Assembly (NCBI GenBank): GCA_017430325.1
Contig: JAFRNE010000001.1
Coordinates: forward strand, 1-35,153
Source: Eubacterium sp.
GTDB taxonomy: Bacteria; Bacillota; Clostridia; Lachnospirales; Lachnospiraceae
Reading direction: 5' to 3'
Length of the DNA stretch: 35,153 nt
Position 1 is the first letter of the stretch, and each line of letters opens with the position of its first letter. Below the pieces are notes generated by a model. It did not search any database. It had not been told where the DNA came from and was given only the letters and a program-made list of their open reading frames with translations. This document shows, piece after piece, positions 1 through 7,109 of the stretch. The position numbers and the translations under genes are program-made.

Positions 1-59
1 GCAATTAACTCGAACCGTAGTGTTTATGACTCTTCCCAGATACTGTCAAATATATTTCT

Positions 60-197
60 TTGTTATATGTGGCAGAAATCTGCGTTCTGCCGCTGATTTC
101 TGCTTAATTACCCAAATCGTTCGGGCGGCTGACTGTCAAGGGCTTTAGCCGCGAAGCGGTGCATAGCACCCTTGACTGACAGACAGCCGAATGATAC
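60..197 (-). ncRNA. candidate IS110/IS1111 bridge (seeker) RNA region
   Basis: Two strong hairpins follow the transposase stop. At 69-89 GGCAGAA pairs with TTCTGCC. At 118-192 two arms of about 26 nt pair imperfectly: a perfect innermost part (GTCAAGGG with CCCTTGAC), several internal loops, and a smaller CCGC-GAA-GCGG hairpin at the tip. A long stem broken by internal loops is the general look of IS110-family guide RNAs, whose loops base-pair with target and donor DNA. Strand and ends are inferred; I could not identify the guide loops. Confidence 0.35.
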
Positions 198-1334
198 TCA
201 TGCTGCCTCTATTACGTTTATATTATCTGTCATCATTCCCCATACAAAACATGCCAATTCTCTTGCAACCGCCGCCACAGCAACATTCCTGTTCTTTCCG
301 TGCCTTATCAACCTATAATACTTGCTCCGAAGCCTTGCATTAGCTTTATCAGCATACGCTATGACTTCAGCACTGTTACCCTGCTGTCGTTGCCTCAACG
401 CCTTTGATTTATGCCCTATGGCTCCTTTACATATCCCTCCTGCCGCTTCCACAAGAAGAAGTCGTAGATGACTGTTGCCTGCCTTAGTAATGCCAAGTCT
501 GTTGACCTTCACGGCACTCGAGTGTTCCCCAGGCGCCAATCCGAGATATGCTGCATACACATTCCCCTTTGCAAATCTTGTAAAATCTCCGGTCTCTACA
601 ATAAAGGATAACGCTGTATGCGTCTTGATACCGAGGAAACATCCAAGTTTCTTTACTTTTTCAGCATACTCTGCTTGAGATGCGATTTCCTCAATTCTTG
701 CATCAAAACGCTCTATCTTTGCAGTCTGCTCCTCGTATGATGTGAGATACTCATCGAGCGTTTCCTGATACATTGGTGCCAATTCATGTTTCTTAAGCCA
801 TTTCAGATGAGCAATCGTCCATTTGGTACCTTCGTAATAATACCCATGTCTTATGCAGAACATGCCGATCTGTTGTTTAATCTTTTTAAGTGCCTTTTTA
901 TGATCGTCCCGCATCCGCAGATACTCTTTTACTGAATCGTCCTGCTCTGTCGGTATATATACCGGATGATATCCACCATATGAGAGGCACTGTGCTATCA
1001 AATGTGCATCTCTACTATCTGTTTTAATGCGCTGTCCTTGTTCTGTCAGCATTGTTGTCGGTGCAAGGATCACACACTTTACCCCTGCCGCCGTTAACTG
1101 ATTATAAAGGGAATACCCCAGACATCCTGCCTCATAGCCACACTCAATGTCATAAGTATCATTCAAGCCAAGCTTCTGCTTTAAGTTTTCAATGAACAGT
1201 ATTATGTTCTTATAATCCGGCGTTACCTGGACATTTGCAAAAACACGATCCTCTGCTCCGATTACCGGCTCCATTGCACATAAAGTGTAGTTTGTACTAT
1301 GGACATCCATTCCGATTTTTAGTATTCTTTTCAT
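198..1334 (-). CDS. IS110-family transposase (DEDD recombinase), 378 aa
   Basis: The N-terminal RuvC-like domain carries the DEDD residues: D10 in KIGMDVHS, E68 in GYEAG, and D106/D109 in KTDSRDAH. The C-terminal Transposase_20 region has LGIKTHTALSFIVETGDF and LGLAPGEHSS, the latter holding the serine pair expected of the second active site. The length is usual for the family and the frame is intact, so the enzyme may be active. The ATG at 1334 has an AAAGGAGG ribosome site with suitable spacing. IS110 enzymes are RNA-guided recombinases that use a guide RNA made from the element's own non-coding end. This one lies between a structured 3' region and a short 5' leader with a regulatory inverted repeat. 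Confidence 0.93.
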   Translation of the reverse strand: MKRILKIGMDVHSTNYTLCAMEPVIGAEDRVFANVQVTPDYKNIILFIENLKQKLGLNDTYDIECGYEAGCLGYSLYNQLTAAGVKCVILAPTTMLTEQGQRIKTDSRDAHLIAQCLSYGGYHPVYIPTEQDDSVKEYLRMRDDHKKALKKIKQQIGMFCIRHGYYYEGTKWTIAHLKWLKKHELAPMYQETLDEYLTSYEEQTAKIERFDARIEEIASQAEYAEKVKKLGCFLGIKTHTALSFIVETGDFTRFAKGNVYAAYLGLAPGEHSSAVKVNRLGITKAGNSHLRLLLVEAAGGICKGAIGHKSKALRQRQQGNSAEVIAYADKANARLRSKYYRLIRHGKNRNVAVAAVARELACFVWGMMTDNINVIEAA

Positions 1335-1430
1335 AGTGACCTCCTTTGTATGTGGTAATCCCTGTTACCGTTGATTTAGACAATCTCTAGTATACAGGTA
1401 AATCCACGATGCTACAAATGTGAGGTCACT
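1335..1430 (-). promoter_or_regulatory. transposase promoter with read-through-dependent ribosome-site hairpin
   Basis: On the minus strand a -10 TATACT (1389-1394) lies 17 bp from a weak -35 TTGTAG (1412-1417), giving a start near 1382. AGTGACCTC at 1422-1430 (minus sense) is a perfect 9-nt complement of GAGGTCACT at 1335-1343, which includes the transposase ribosome site. The outer arm lies upstream of the promoter, so only transcripts entering from outside would hide the ribosome site. Confidence 0.6.
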
Positions 1431-1439
1431 TCATATTAT

Positions 1440-1841
1440 CTATTTACGCTTCTCGTATCTAGGTGTTGTTAAATATGCAAATAATGTTGCAATTGCCATA
1501 ACAAATGCTGCTACCCAGCACATTGTATAACCAATCTTATTATCAACCTCGACCTTCATACCGAAGAATTTGTGTGATTTGTTAGCAAAGATAATGATAA
1601 ATACAAGAGCTGCTGATACAAATCCAAGTATAAGAGTTGCCTTCTTCTTTCCGATAGCTGTTGCAAGAAGAGCAAGAACTCCGCAAGCAAGAGCGCCGAT
1701 TCCTGCGATAGTTCCTATAGGCTTATTTATAGTCATAAGACCCTTAAGCTCAGCAGGAACCTCCTGGAAAGGAAGGATAAGTGCTACAAATACAAGTACA
1801 AGAGCTACAAGCATTACTATTGTTCCCTTTTTGTTTTTCAT
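1440..1841 (-). CDS. small membrane protein of unknown function, 133 aa
   Basis: I do not recognise a named family. The protein has four hydrophobic segments, roughly residues 8-25, 43-62, 68-86 and 103-124, with short polar links and a basic C-terminus (RYEKRK). The N-terminus is MKNKKG followed at once by a membrane span, so it is probably an inner-membrane protein, not a secreted one. The start has GGAGG six bases upstream. It is a single gene: the IS110 element follows it and a divergent MFS gene precedes it across about 350 bp. The C-terminus looks natural, so the IS seems to have inserted after the stop and not within the gene. Confidence 0.7.
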   Translation of the reverse strand: MKNKKGTIVMLVALVLVFVALILPFQEVPAELKGLMTINKPIGTIAGIGALACGVLALLATAIGKKKATLILGFVSAALVFIIIFANKSHKFFGMKVEVDNKIGYTMCWVAAFVMAIATLFAYLTTPRYEKRK

Positions 1842-2191
1842 ATTAAACCTCCACCGCTGGACTTTTGTAGTGACAAAATCCCTGTCACATACTGCATTTT
1901 TGTTATGATCAGGTGTTGTATCCTTATCATTTTTTTATGGCCCTGCATCACTGCCCTGCCACATTTTCATAATAAAAACATTGTCATTATATGTCAATCA
2001 TTAATTTAATGATATGAGGATACTCTCTTCATCCTCATACACTGCGTTTTAGCCAGAAAACACACGCTTTTTTTTATATTTTAAATTGACAAAGCATATC
2101 AAAGCATGTATAAATAAGAAGGTATGCGCACAGACCGGTTGAGTAGTACTGTGACGCGCTTTAAAAAATTAAATAGGGAGGGAAGTTTTCA
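1842..2191. other. divergent intergenic region with operator-like palindrome and candidate small RNA
   Basis: This 350-bp gap lies between the membrane protein (minus) and the MFS carrier (plus). It holds a GTGACA-N7-TGTCAC inverted repeat at 1870-1888, about 30 bp upstream of the membrane protein start. A 9-bp hairpin (TATGAGGAT/ATCCTCATA) lies at 2013-2039. A weak stem at 2044-2067 is followed by eight T residues to 2075. A promoter-like pair, TTGTCA (1981) and TTTAAT (2005) with 18 bp between, precedes these. Together they could be a plus-strand RNA of about 60 nt, but this is weak. The clear MFS promoter follows. Confidence 0.35.
2086..2114 (+). promoter_or_regulatory. sigma-A promoter of the MFS carrier
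   Basis: TTGACA at 2086-2091 and TATAAA at 2109-2114 are separated by 17 bp. The predicted start is about 70 nt upstream of the gene, whose ribosome site AGGGAGGG lies at 2175-2182. Confidence 0.8.
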
Positions 2192-3610
2192 ATGAAAATT
2201 CCGGAAAACAAATGGTTGCGTGCCGCTATTCCTGCACTTCTTCTTCACTGCAGTATCGGTACCGTATATTGCTGGTCGGTGTTCAGCCAGGAAATCGCTT
2301 ACTACATTGGTTTTGAGAAAAAATCAGTTGAGTGGGCATTCAGCTTCGCAATCTTCTTCCTTGGTATGTCAGCAGCATTCCTTGGAAATGTAGTCGAGAA
2401 AGACATTCACAAATCATCACTCATAGCAACAATATGCTTTACAGTTGGTATGGTGGGAACAGGTTTCTTCATCATGTACGGTGGAAAGCATCAGGGAAGC
2501 GGACTTGCACTTGCAGGTATCTTCGTATGCTATGGTTTCATAATGGGTATCGGCCTTGGTACAGGTTACCTGTCACCGGTCAAGACACTCATGCTTTGGT
2601 TTAAGGATCGTAAAGGTCTGGCAACCGGACTTGCAGTTGCAGGTTTCGGTGCTGCAAAGGCTTTCGCAAGCCCTGTAATGACAAAGCTTCTTAATGCCTG
2701 GAACGATGGAACAGACAAGACAAAGGGCGTTGGCTCAGGTGTTTACAAGATGTTCTGGATCCTCGGCGGTGTATATTTTGTAATGATGTTCGTTGGTCAC
2801 TTAATGCTTAAGAAGCCTGAAGGCTGGCATGAGCCTGCTAAGGGTGAGAAGAAGCCTGGCATCATGGAGACACTTAAGACAAAGCCAATCGGAAACTATA
2901 TCGGTATCTGGCTTATGTTCTACATCAACATCACTTGCGGTCTTGCACTTATCTCTCAGGAGAAGGCGATCGTTAAATGTATCGGTCTTGTTGGTTCAGC
3001 AGGACTTATCTCAACTGTTTCAGCTATCTTCAATGCAGGCGGCCGTCTTGGCTTCTCAGCATGGGCTGATACACTTAAGGACAGAAATACTATTTACAAG
3101 CTTATCTTCATTATCTCTATCGTATTTACAGGTCTTGTAATGATCACAAGCGGTATCGTAAAGGGAGAAGGAAATACACTCCTTATCTTCCTTGTACTTG
3201 CACTTATCTTTATCGTAAATGCAGGCTACGGCGGAGGTTTCTCAAATGTACCTACTCTTCTTTCAGACCACTACGGAATGGGAAGTATCAGTGCGATCCA
3301 CGGTATCACACTTTCAGCTTGGGGCTTTGCAGGACTTACAGGTAACCAGCTTGCACAGTTGATCGTTGATAAGACAGATAAGTGGTTATATGATATCGGA
3401 AATCACGTTTACGCTTCAGCAGAAGAAGCAAAGGCTCTCGGACTTGACCTTAAGAATCTCGATAAGATCAGTCCTGAGGGATATCAGAACGTTCTTTACG
3501 CAACAGGTGCTCTTTACATCGTAGCTCTTGTTGTATGTCTTATCCTTGTAAGACCAAGCGGTAAGGCTGCAGAAGCAAAGGCTGCTAAGAAGGCCGCTGC
3601 TGCAAAATAA
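2192..3610 (+). CDS. MFS transporter of the oxalate/formate antiporter (OFA) family, 472 aa
   Basis: About twelve hydrophobic helices span the protein. The first carries the OFA-type signature HCSIGTVYCWSVF, followed by a helix with the VEWAFSFAIFFLG pattern. GLGTGYLSPVKTLMLWFKDRKGLATGLAVAGFG near residue 130 matches the conserved loop of this branch (TC 2.A.1.11). The family exchanges small carboxylates such as oxalate/formate or carries lactate and similar acids; the substrate cannot be read from sequence. The C-terminus is an unusual Lys/Ala-rich cytoplasmic tail from about residue 457. The gene stands alone between its own promoter and a strong terminator. Its codon use looks highly biased, which hints at high expression. 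Confidence 0.88.
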   Translation: MKIPENKWLRAAIPALLLHCSIGTVYCWSVFSQEIAYYIGFEKKSVEWAFSFAIFFLGMSAAFLGNVVEKDIHKSSLIATICFTVGMVGTGFFIMYGGKHQGSGLALAGIFVCYGFIMGIGLGTGYLSPVKTLMLWFKDRKGLATGLAVAGFGAAKAFASPVMTKLLNAWNDGTDKTKGVGSGVYKMFWILGGVYFVMMFVGHLMLKKPEGWHEPAKGEKKPGIMETLKTKPIGNYIGIWLMFYINITCGLALISQEKAIVKCIGLVGSAGLISTVSAIFNAGGRLGFSAWADTLKDRNTIYKLIFIISIVFTGLVMITSGIVKGEGNTLLIFLVLALIFIVNAGYGGGFSNVPTLLSDHYGMGSISAIHGITLSAWGFAGLTGNQLAQLIVDKTDKWLYDIGNHVYASAEEAKALGLDLKNLDKISPEGYQNVLYATGALYIVALVVCLILVRPSGKAAEAKAAKKAAAAK

Positions 3611-3626
3611 TGCAATAAAACAATTC

Positions 3627-3656
3627 AGCCCGGACACACCGTCCGGGCTTTTGTTA
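3627..3656 (+). terminator. intrinsic terminator of the MFS gene
   Basis: AGCCCGGAC (3627-3635) pairs perfectly with GTCCGGGCT (3641-3649) around a 5-nt loop, followed by TTTTGTT. Confidence 0.9.
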
Positions 3657-3680
3657 TGTCTATATTTAATAATATCACTA

Positions 3681-3717
3681 TTTAAAAACGCCCCGGAACA
3701 AAATGCTCCGAGGCGTT
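3681..3717 (-). terminator. intrinsic terminator at the end of the minus-strand chaperone operon
   Basis: Read on the minus strand, AACGCCTCGGA pairs with TCCGGGGCGTT apart from one mismatch, and the stem is followed by TTTTTA. It lies just after the broken HAD gene and faces the MFS terminator, so the two operons end back to back. Confidence 0.85.
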
Positions 3718-3731
3718 ATGCATCTCATTAT

Positions 3732-4194
3732 TTACTCTGTAAAGGGTAAAATATCATATGGTGTTGGCGCGATATAGGTTGCTCCGGCTCCTTCGAGTTC
3801 TTCGCGACTTCCGTAGCCATACAGAACTCCGATAGAATCAACTCCTGCTTCTTTTGCGCCCTCGATATCATACAAACGATCACCGATCATTATAACGGCA
3901 TCCCTATCCTCGATATCATTCTCTGCAATCGCTCTCTCAATAAGAGCTTGCTTCATAATACTCTCTATAGTATTTTACAGCCAACAGAGAATCCTCATCA
4001 CTTAATCCATAAAAATCATGGAAGGAATTGTAAAGCGGTGGTCCTATAAACTTCCGCATCTCTTCGTCGCTTTCGTTCTCGGTGCTTATGCCCAGACGAT
4101 CCAGAGCAACTCTGGCAGATCTTATGATACCGAATTCCGACTGTGTTATAGTACCGTCCAGATCAAAAAATATGTATTTATATGTCTTTTCCAT
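3732..4194 (-). pseudogene. decayed HAD-superfamily phosphatase (phosphoglycolate phosphatase-like), internal deletion and frameshift
   Basis: Two fragments in different frames belong to one gene. The 5' part (4194-3937) has HAD motif I, FFDLDGTITQSE, and the start of the cap domain up to KYYREYYEA. The 3' part (3956-3732) resumes at ALIERAIAENDIEDRDAVIMIGDRLYDIEGAKEAG, which is motif IV, and runs to a normal C-terminus. The locus has about 154 codons against about 215 in intact relatives, so about 60 codons are missing, including most of the cap and motif II. The join lies near 3945-3960 and shifts the frame. A functional phosphatase is unlikely. It sits 57 bp after the upstream operon gene and before the operon terminator. 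Confidence 0.88.
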
Positions 4195-4251
4195 TATTTA
4201 TCTCCGATACCGGATCATTAACCCCGTACTTACCCTCTGTATCTGCAATGA

Positions 4252-5187
4252 TCAGAACAGTACCATATATCCGTATCCTGTAACCTTTGTATCCTTGAAG
4301 GTTCCTGCGCAACGAACGAACTTATCATACATCTTAAAGTTCGGTTCATCCGGTGACATGCCCTCATTGGTATTCAGCTTGGTCTTGCATCTGAGAGCTA
4401 CCTTATCATCAAAGGAAGCAATATTCGGTTTAATGATAACTTCCTCTTTATTCTCAGCCTCGATATAATCCATCATGATCTTTCTCATCGGCTGAATAGC
4501 GACCTCATAAATATCACCATAGGACATAACCGCAAGCATATCCGTTGTTTCATCCTCAGAACTGAAGGTTCCGAACATAAGCTTCTTAAAGTTTGAAAGC
4601 TTAAAGAAACCGAACATGAAGTGCGAATTGTCCGTTAAACGTACTACCTTCTTCTTAAATCCAAACAATGAATCGAAGGTCTGTGAATGTCTGATATAAA
4701 ATACGCTTCCGACCGTCTCAAAATAATTATTAAGTGTCGTAACGTGTCCGTTGGAAGTACACTCAGGATATGCATAGGTAACAACCTTGCCGCCGTCCTG
4801 TGACTTACCGAACTTCTTGATATCTATCTTATCATCGCCTCTCTTGATAAGGAAATCGATAACGATAGTCTCATAATTGATATAAAGCTTCAGTCCTTCA
4901 GGGGAGTCATTTATCTCCACCATATCAGTTCTGAAAAGCAGGTGACCATCATCTATTATAACCTGATCTCCGGTATATTCCTGCTTATACTCGGAATACT
5001 CTCTCTTTGTATCATCAAGTAGTCCGAAATACACTCTTATATTCTGGCCGTTGACCTTCGAGCCATAAGAGGATATACGAAGCACGTAATTCATATCGTG
5101 CCCCGCAACGCTAAAGTCCCCAAGAAGGACTATTGTATCTTCAAAGTAATTCTTTCTGATTGCGATATCTGTCGTAACCTTTTTCAT
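4252..5187 (-). CDS. uncharacterised beta-rich protein of the chaperone operon, 311 aa
   Basis: I do not recognise the family. There is no signal peptide, membrane span or catalytic motif, so it is probably cytoplasmic. Alternating hydrophobic/polar strands with many aromatic and glycine residues (for example YVLRISSYGSKVNGQNIRVY and SHFMFGFFKLSNFKKLMFG) suggest a mostly beta fold. The gene starts 29 bp after the Cys-rich small gene, on the same strand and with no terminator between, so it is probably the fourth gene of the Hsp70 operon. A client or cofactor of that chaperone system is possible, but this rests only on position. Confidence 0.7.
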   Translation of the reverse strand: MKKVTTDIAIRKNYFEDTIVLLGDFSVAGHDMNYVLRISSYGSKVNGQNIRVYFGLLDDTKREYSEYKQEYTGDQVIIDDGHLLFRTDMVEINDSPEGLKLYINYETIVIDFLIKRGDDKIDIKKFGKSQDGGKVVTYAYPECTSNGHVTTLNNYFETVGSVFYIRHSQTFDSLFGFKKKVVRLTDNSHFMFGFFKLSNFKKLMFGTFSSEDETTDMLAVMSYGDIYEVAIQPMRKIMMDYIEAENKEEVIIKPNIASFDDKVALRCKTKLNTNEGMSPDEPNFKMYDKFVRCAGTFKDTKVTGYGYMVLF

Positions 5188-5216
5188 ACTTCACCGTTTC
5201 CAAAACACAAAAAATT

Positions 5217-5399
5217 CTACATCTGATGTCTTACAACTTTATATTCGTCCCCATCTCTATAGTAAGGACATTCTCTGAAATGCTCGGATACCAGTCTGCC
5301 GTAATCGTCTTCATCCATATTTACGTCGCAGATATATTCCTCCATCTCTTCATCATACATGAAATAGCAGCATGTATCACAGCTTCCGCCTTTTGCCAT
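5217..5399 (-). CDS. 60-aa cysteine-rich protein (DUF6472-like)
   Basis: The small acidic protein has five cysteines: C7, C10 and C11 in CDTCC, C24 in YIC, and C44 in ECPYY. This spacing suggests a bound metal. From memory the pattern (CDxCxxYxYDEE, then DEDD, then CPYYR and a C-terminal RHQM) resembles the Firmicutes family DUF6472, whose function is unknown. I chose the ATG at 5399, not a start 15 bp further up. It overlaps the Hsp70 stop as TAATG and has GGAGG seven bases upstream, inside the Hsp70 gene. The overlap implies translational coupling with the chaperone and so a shared task or fixed ratio. Confidence 0.75.
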   Translation of the reverse strand: MAKGGSCDTCCYFMYDEEMEEYICDVNMDEDDYGRLVSEHFRECPYYRDGDEYKVVRHQM

Positions 5400-7090
5400 T
5401 ACAGTCCCTCCCACTCGTCCATGAACTCGATCAGTCTCTTTCTCTCCTGCTCGATGATACGCTTATCCTGGGAATTAAGGGCAAGCTCAAACTTATTTGC
5501 CGCTGCTTCAAGCACCTCTCTGTCGTGACCGAGGCTCTCTTCATAAAGCCTTTCCATTCTAAGGAGAACAAGCTTATTTTCCTCCTGATCACGCGGATGA
5601 ATCTTAAGATATGAAAGTTCCTTAAGGCGCTCCTCTATCTCCTCATCCGTCATCTCGGTATATTGACCCTTGATGATACAGCGCTCCTTGATGCCTGTTG
5701 AAACAGATTTTACTTCTACCTCTAATATAGAATTTATATCATAAGTATAGGTCACGTCAACAGCTTCTTCACCGGCTTTTGCCTTCGGAACAGCTATCTC
5801 AAGTGTACCAAGCAGGAGGTTATTTCTTGCTATCCTGCTTTCGCCCTGAAGTATATTTATCTTTATCTTTTCCTGATTATCATTTACTGTATAGAACCTC
5901 TCGGTACGGCTCGCCGGAATGACTGTATTTCTCTCAAGGATAGGGCAGAAATGTCCGCTTTCCTTGTGATTTTCGCCGATATCCACCGTAACCTCGGTAC
6001 CAAGCGTGAAGGAACATACATCGGTAAGGATGACCTCTCTTATGGACTCCTGTCTCTCCTTTATCGCACCCTGGATAGCTGCTCCGAGAGCAACTGCCTC
6101 ATCCGGATTGATAGAGGTATCAGGGAAGGTTCTGAAGAGTCTGCTGACAAAGCTTCTTACGCTGACAGACTTTGTCGCACCACCTACCAGAACTATCTTA
6201 TCGATATCCGAAATCTTAAGCATTGCATCACTGAGGGCGCGCTTAACCGGTATCCTTATCTTCTCAAAAAGCTCCTCGCAGCCTCTCTCATACTCCGCAA
6301 GGGTGAACTCGGTCTCAACCATTTTGTCCCCTATCTTGCAGTGCATGGAAGCTCTTCCGGAATCAGAGAAATTGATCTTGCACTTCTCAGCCTCCTTATG
6401 AACAAGCTCCTGCTCCCTGCGGGTAAGCTCATCCTTAAATACGTTCGGATTCTTCTTATAGAAAAGGCTTTCAAGAACATTTGTGAAATCCTCTCCACCG
6501 AGGAAATTGTCACCGGCAACAGCCCTGACCTCAAGGATCGGAGGGAAATAATCAAGTATCGACACGTCAAGAGTACCTCCTCCAAGGTCAAATACAAGAT
6601 TCTTAGCCGGCTTATCATCATTCAGAAGTCCATAGGCTATGGCCGCTGCAGTAGGCTCGCTTATGATACGCTCAACCTTCATGCCCGCCATCTCTCCGGC
6701 CCTCTTCGTTGCCTTGCGTCTTACATCATTAAAATACGCAGGAACGCTAATAACAGCCTCTGTTACCTCTTCTCCCAGGAATGCCTCGGCATCCTCCTTA
6801 AGGGATTTGAGGACAAGCGAAGAAAGCTCTACGGCAGTATAATCCTTGCCGGAAAGCGTGTATTTCTTATCGCTGCCCATATCACGTTTAAATACGCTGG
6901 CGCAGCTTTCAGGATAGAGCATCTTCCTTTCCTTCGCCGTTGCTCCGATATATACAGTTCCATCCTCGTCTATACTGACTATAGATGGTGTCAGTCTCTC
7001 ACCAAGTCTGTTGGGAATAATACGGGGTCCTTCTTCCGTGTAATAAGCTGCAAGGCTGTTTGTAGTTCCCAGATCTATTCCTATTATCAC
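5399..7090 (-). CDS. HscC-type Hsp70 chaperone, 563 aa
   Basis: The N-terminal actin-like ATPase has phosphate loop 1 (GIDLGTTNS, residues 4-12), phosphate 2 ([11 protein letters not shown]) and the adenosine motif (VLVGGATKS). A beta substrate-binding domain follows ([25 protein letters not shown]), then a short helical lid. At 563 aa it is well below DnaK (about 610-640) and close to E. coli HscC (about 556). It also lacks a DnaK-like EEVD-type tail. The start is GTG, with GGAGG six bases upstream. It lies 19 bp after the J-like/TPR gene, as hscC lies near J-domain genes in E. coli. It is probably a specialised chaperone that works with that neighbour, not the housekeeping DnaK. Confidence 0.9.
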   Translation of the reverse strand: MIIGIDLGTTNSLAAYYTEEGPRIIPNRLGERLTPSIVSIDEDGTVYIGATAKERKMLYPESCASVFKRDMGSDKKYTLSGKDYTAVELSSLVLKSLKEDAEAFLGEEVTEAVISVPAYFNDVRRKATKRAGEMAGMKVERIISEPTAAAIAYGLLNDDKPAKNLVFDLGGGTLDVSILDYFPPILEVRAVAGDNFLGGEDFTNVLESLFYKKNPNVFKDELTRREQELVHKEAEKCKINFSDSGRASMHCKIGDKMVETEFTLAEYERGCEELFEKIRIPVKRALSDAMLKISDIDKIVLVGGATKSVSVRSFVSRLFRTFPDTSINPDEAVALGAAIQGAIKERQESIREVILTDVCSFTLGTEVTVDIGENHKESGHFCPILERNTVIPASRTERFYTVNDNQEKIKINILQGESRIARNNLLLGTLEIAVPKAKAGEEAVDVTYTYDINSILEVEVKSVSTGIKERCIIKGQYTEMTDEEIEERLKELSYLKIHPRDQEENKLVLLRMERLYEESLGHDREVLEAAANKFELALNSQDKRIIEQERKRLIEFMDEWEGL

Positions 7091-7109
7091 TTTTTGCCTC
7101 CGAATTTAT

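Larger units (their letters stand above)
1..1439 (-). mobile_element. IS110-family insertion sequence (IS1111-like layout), outer end not defined
   Basis: The element holds one transposase gene on the minus strand, about 100 bp on its 5' side (1335-1439) and at least 197 bp on its 3' side (1-197). I see no long terminal inverted repeats, as expected for IS110/IS1111 elements. The longer non-coding side is downstream of the transposase and rich in hairpins, which fits the IS1111 branch, where the guide (bridge/seeker) RNA lies 3' of the gene. The 5' end lies just outside the stop codon of the small membrane protein gene ending at 1440. The window starts inside or at the edge of the element, so the 3' boundary and target core cannot be fixed. 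Confidence 0.75.
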
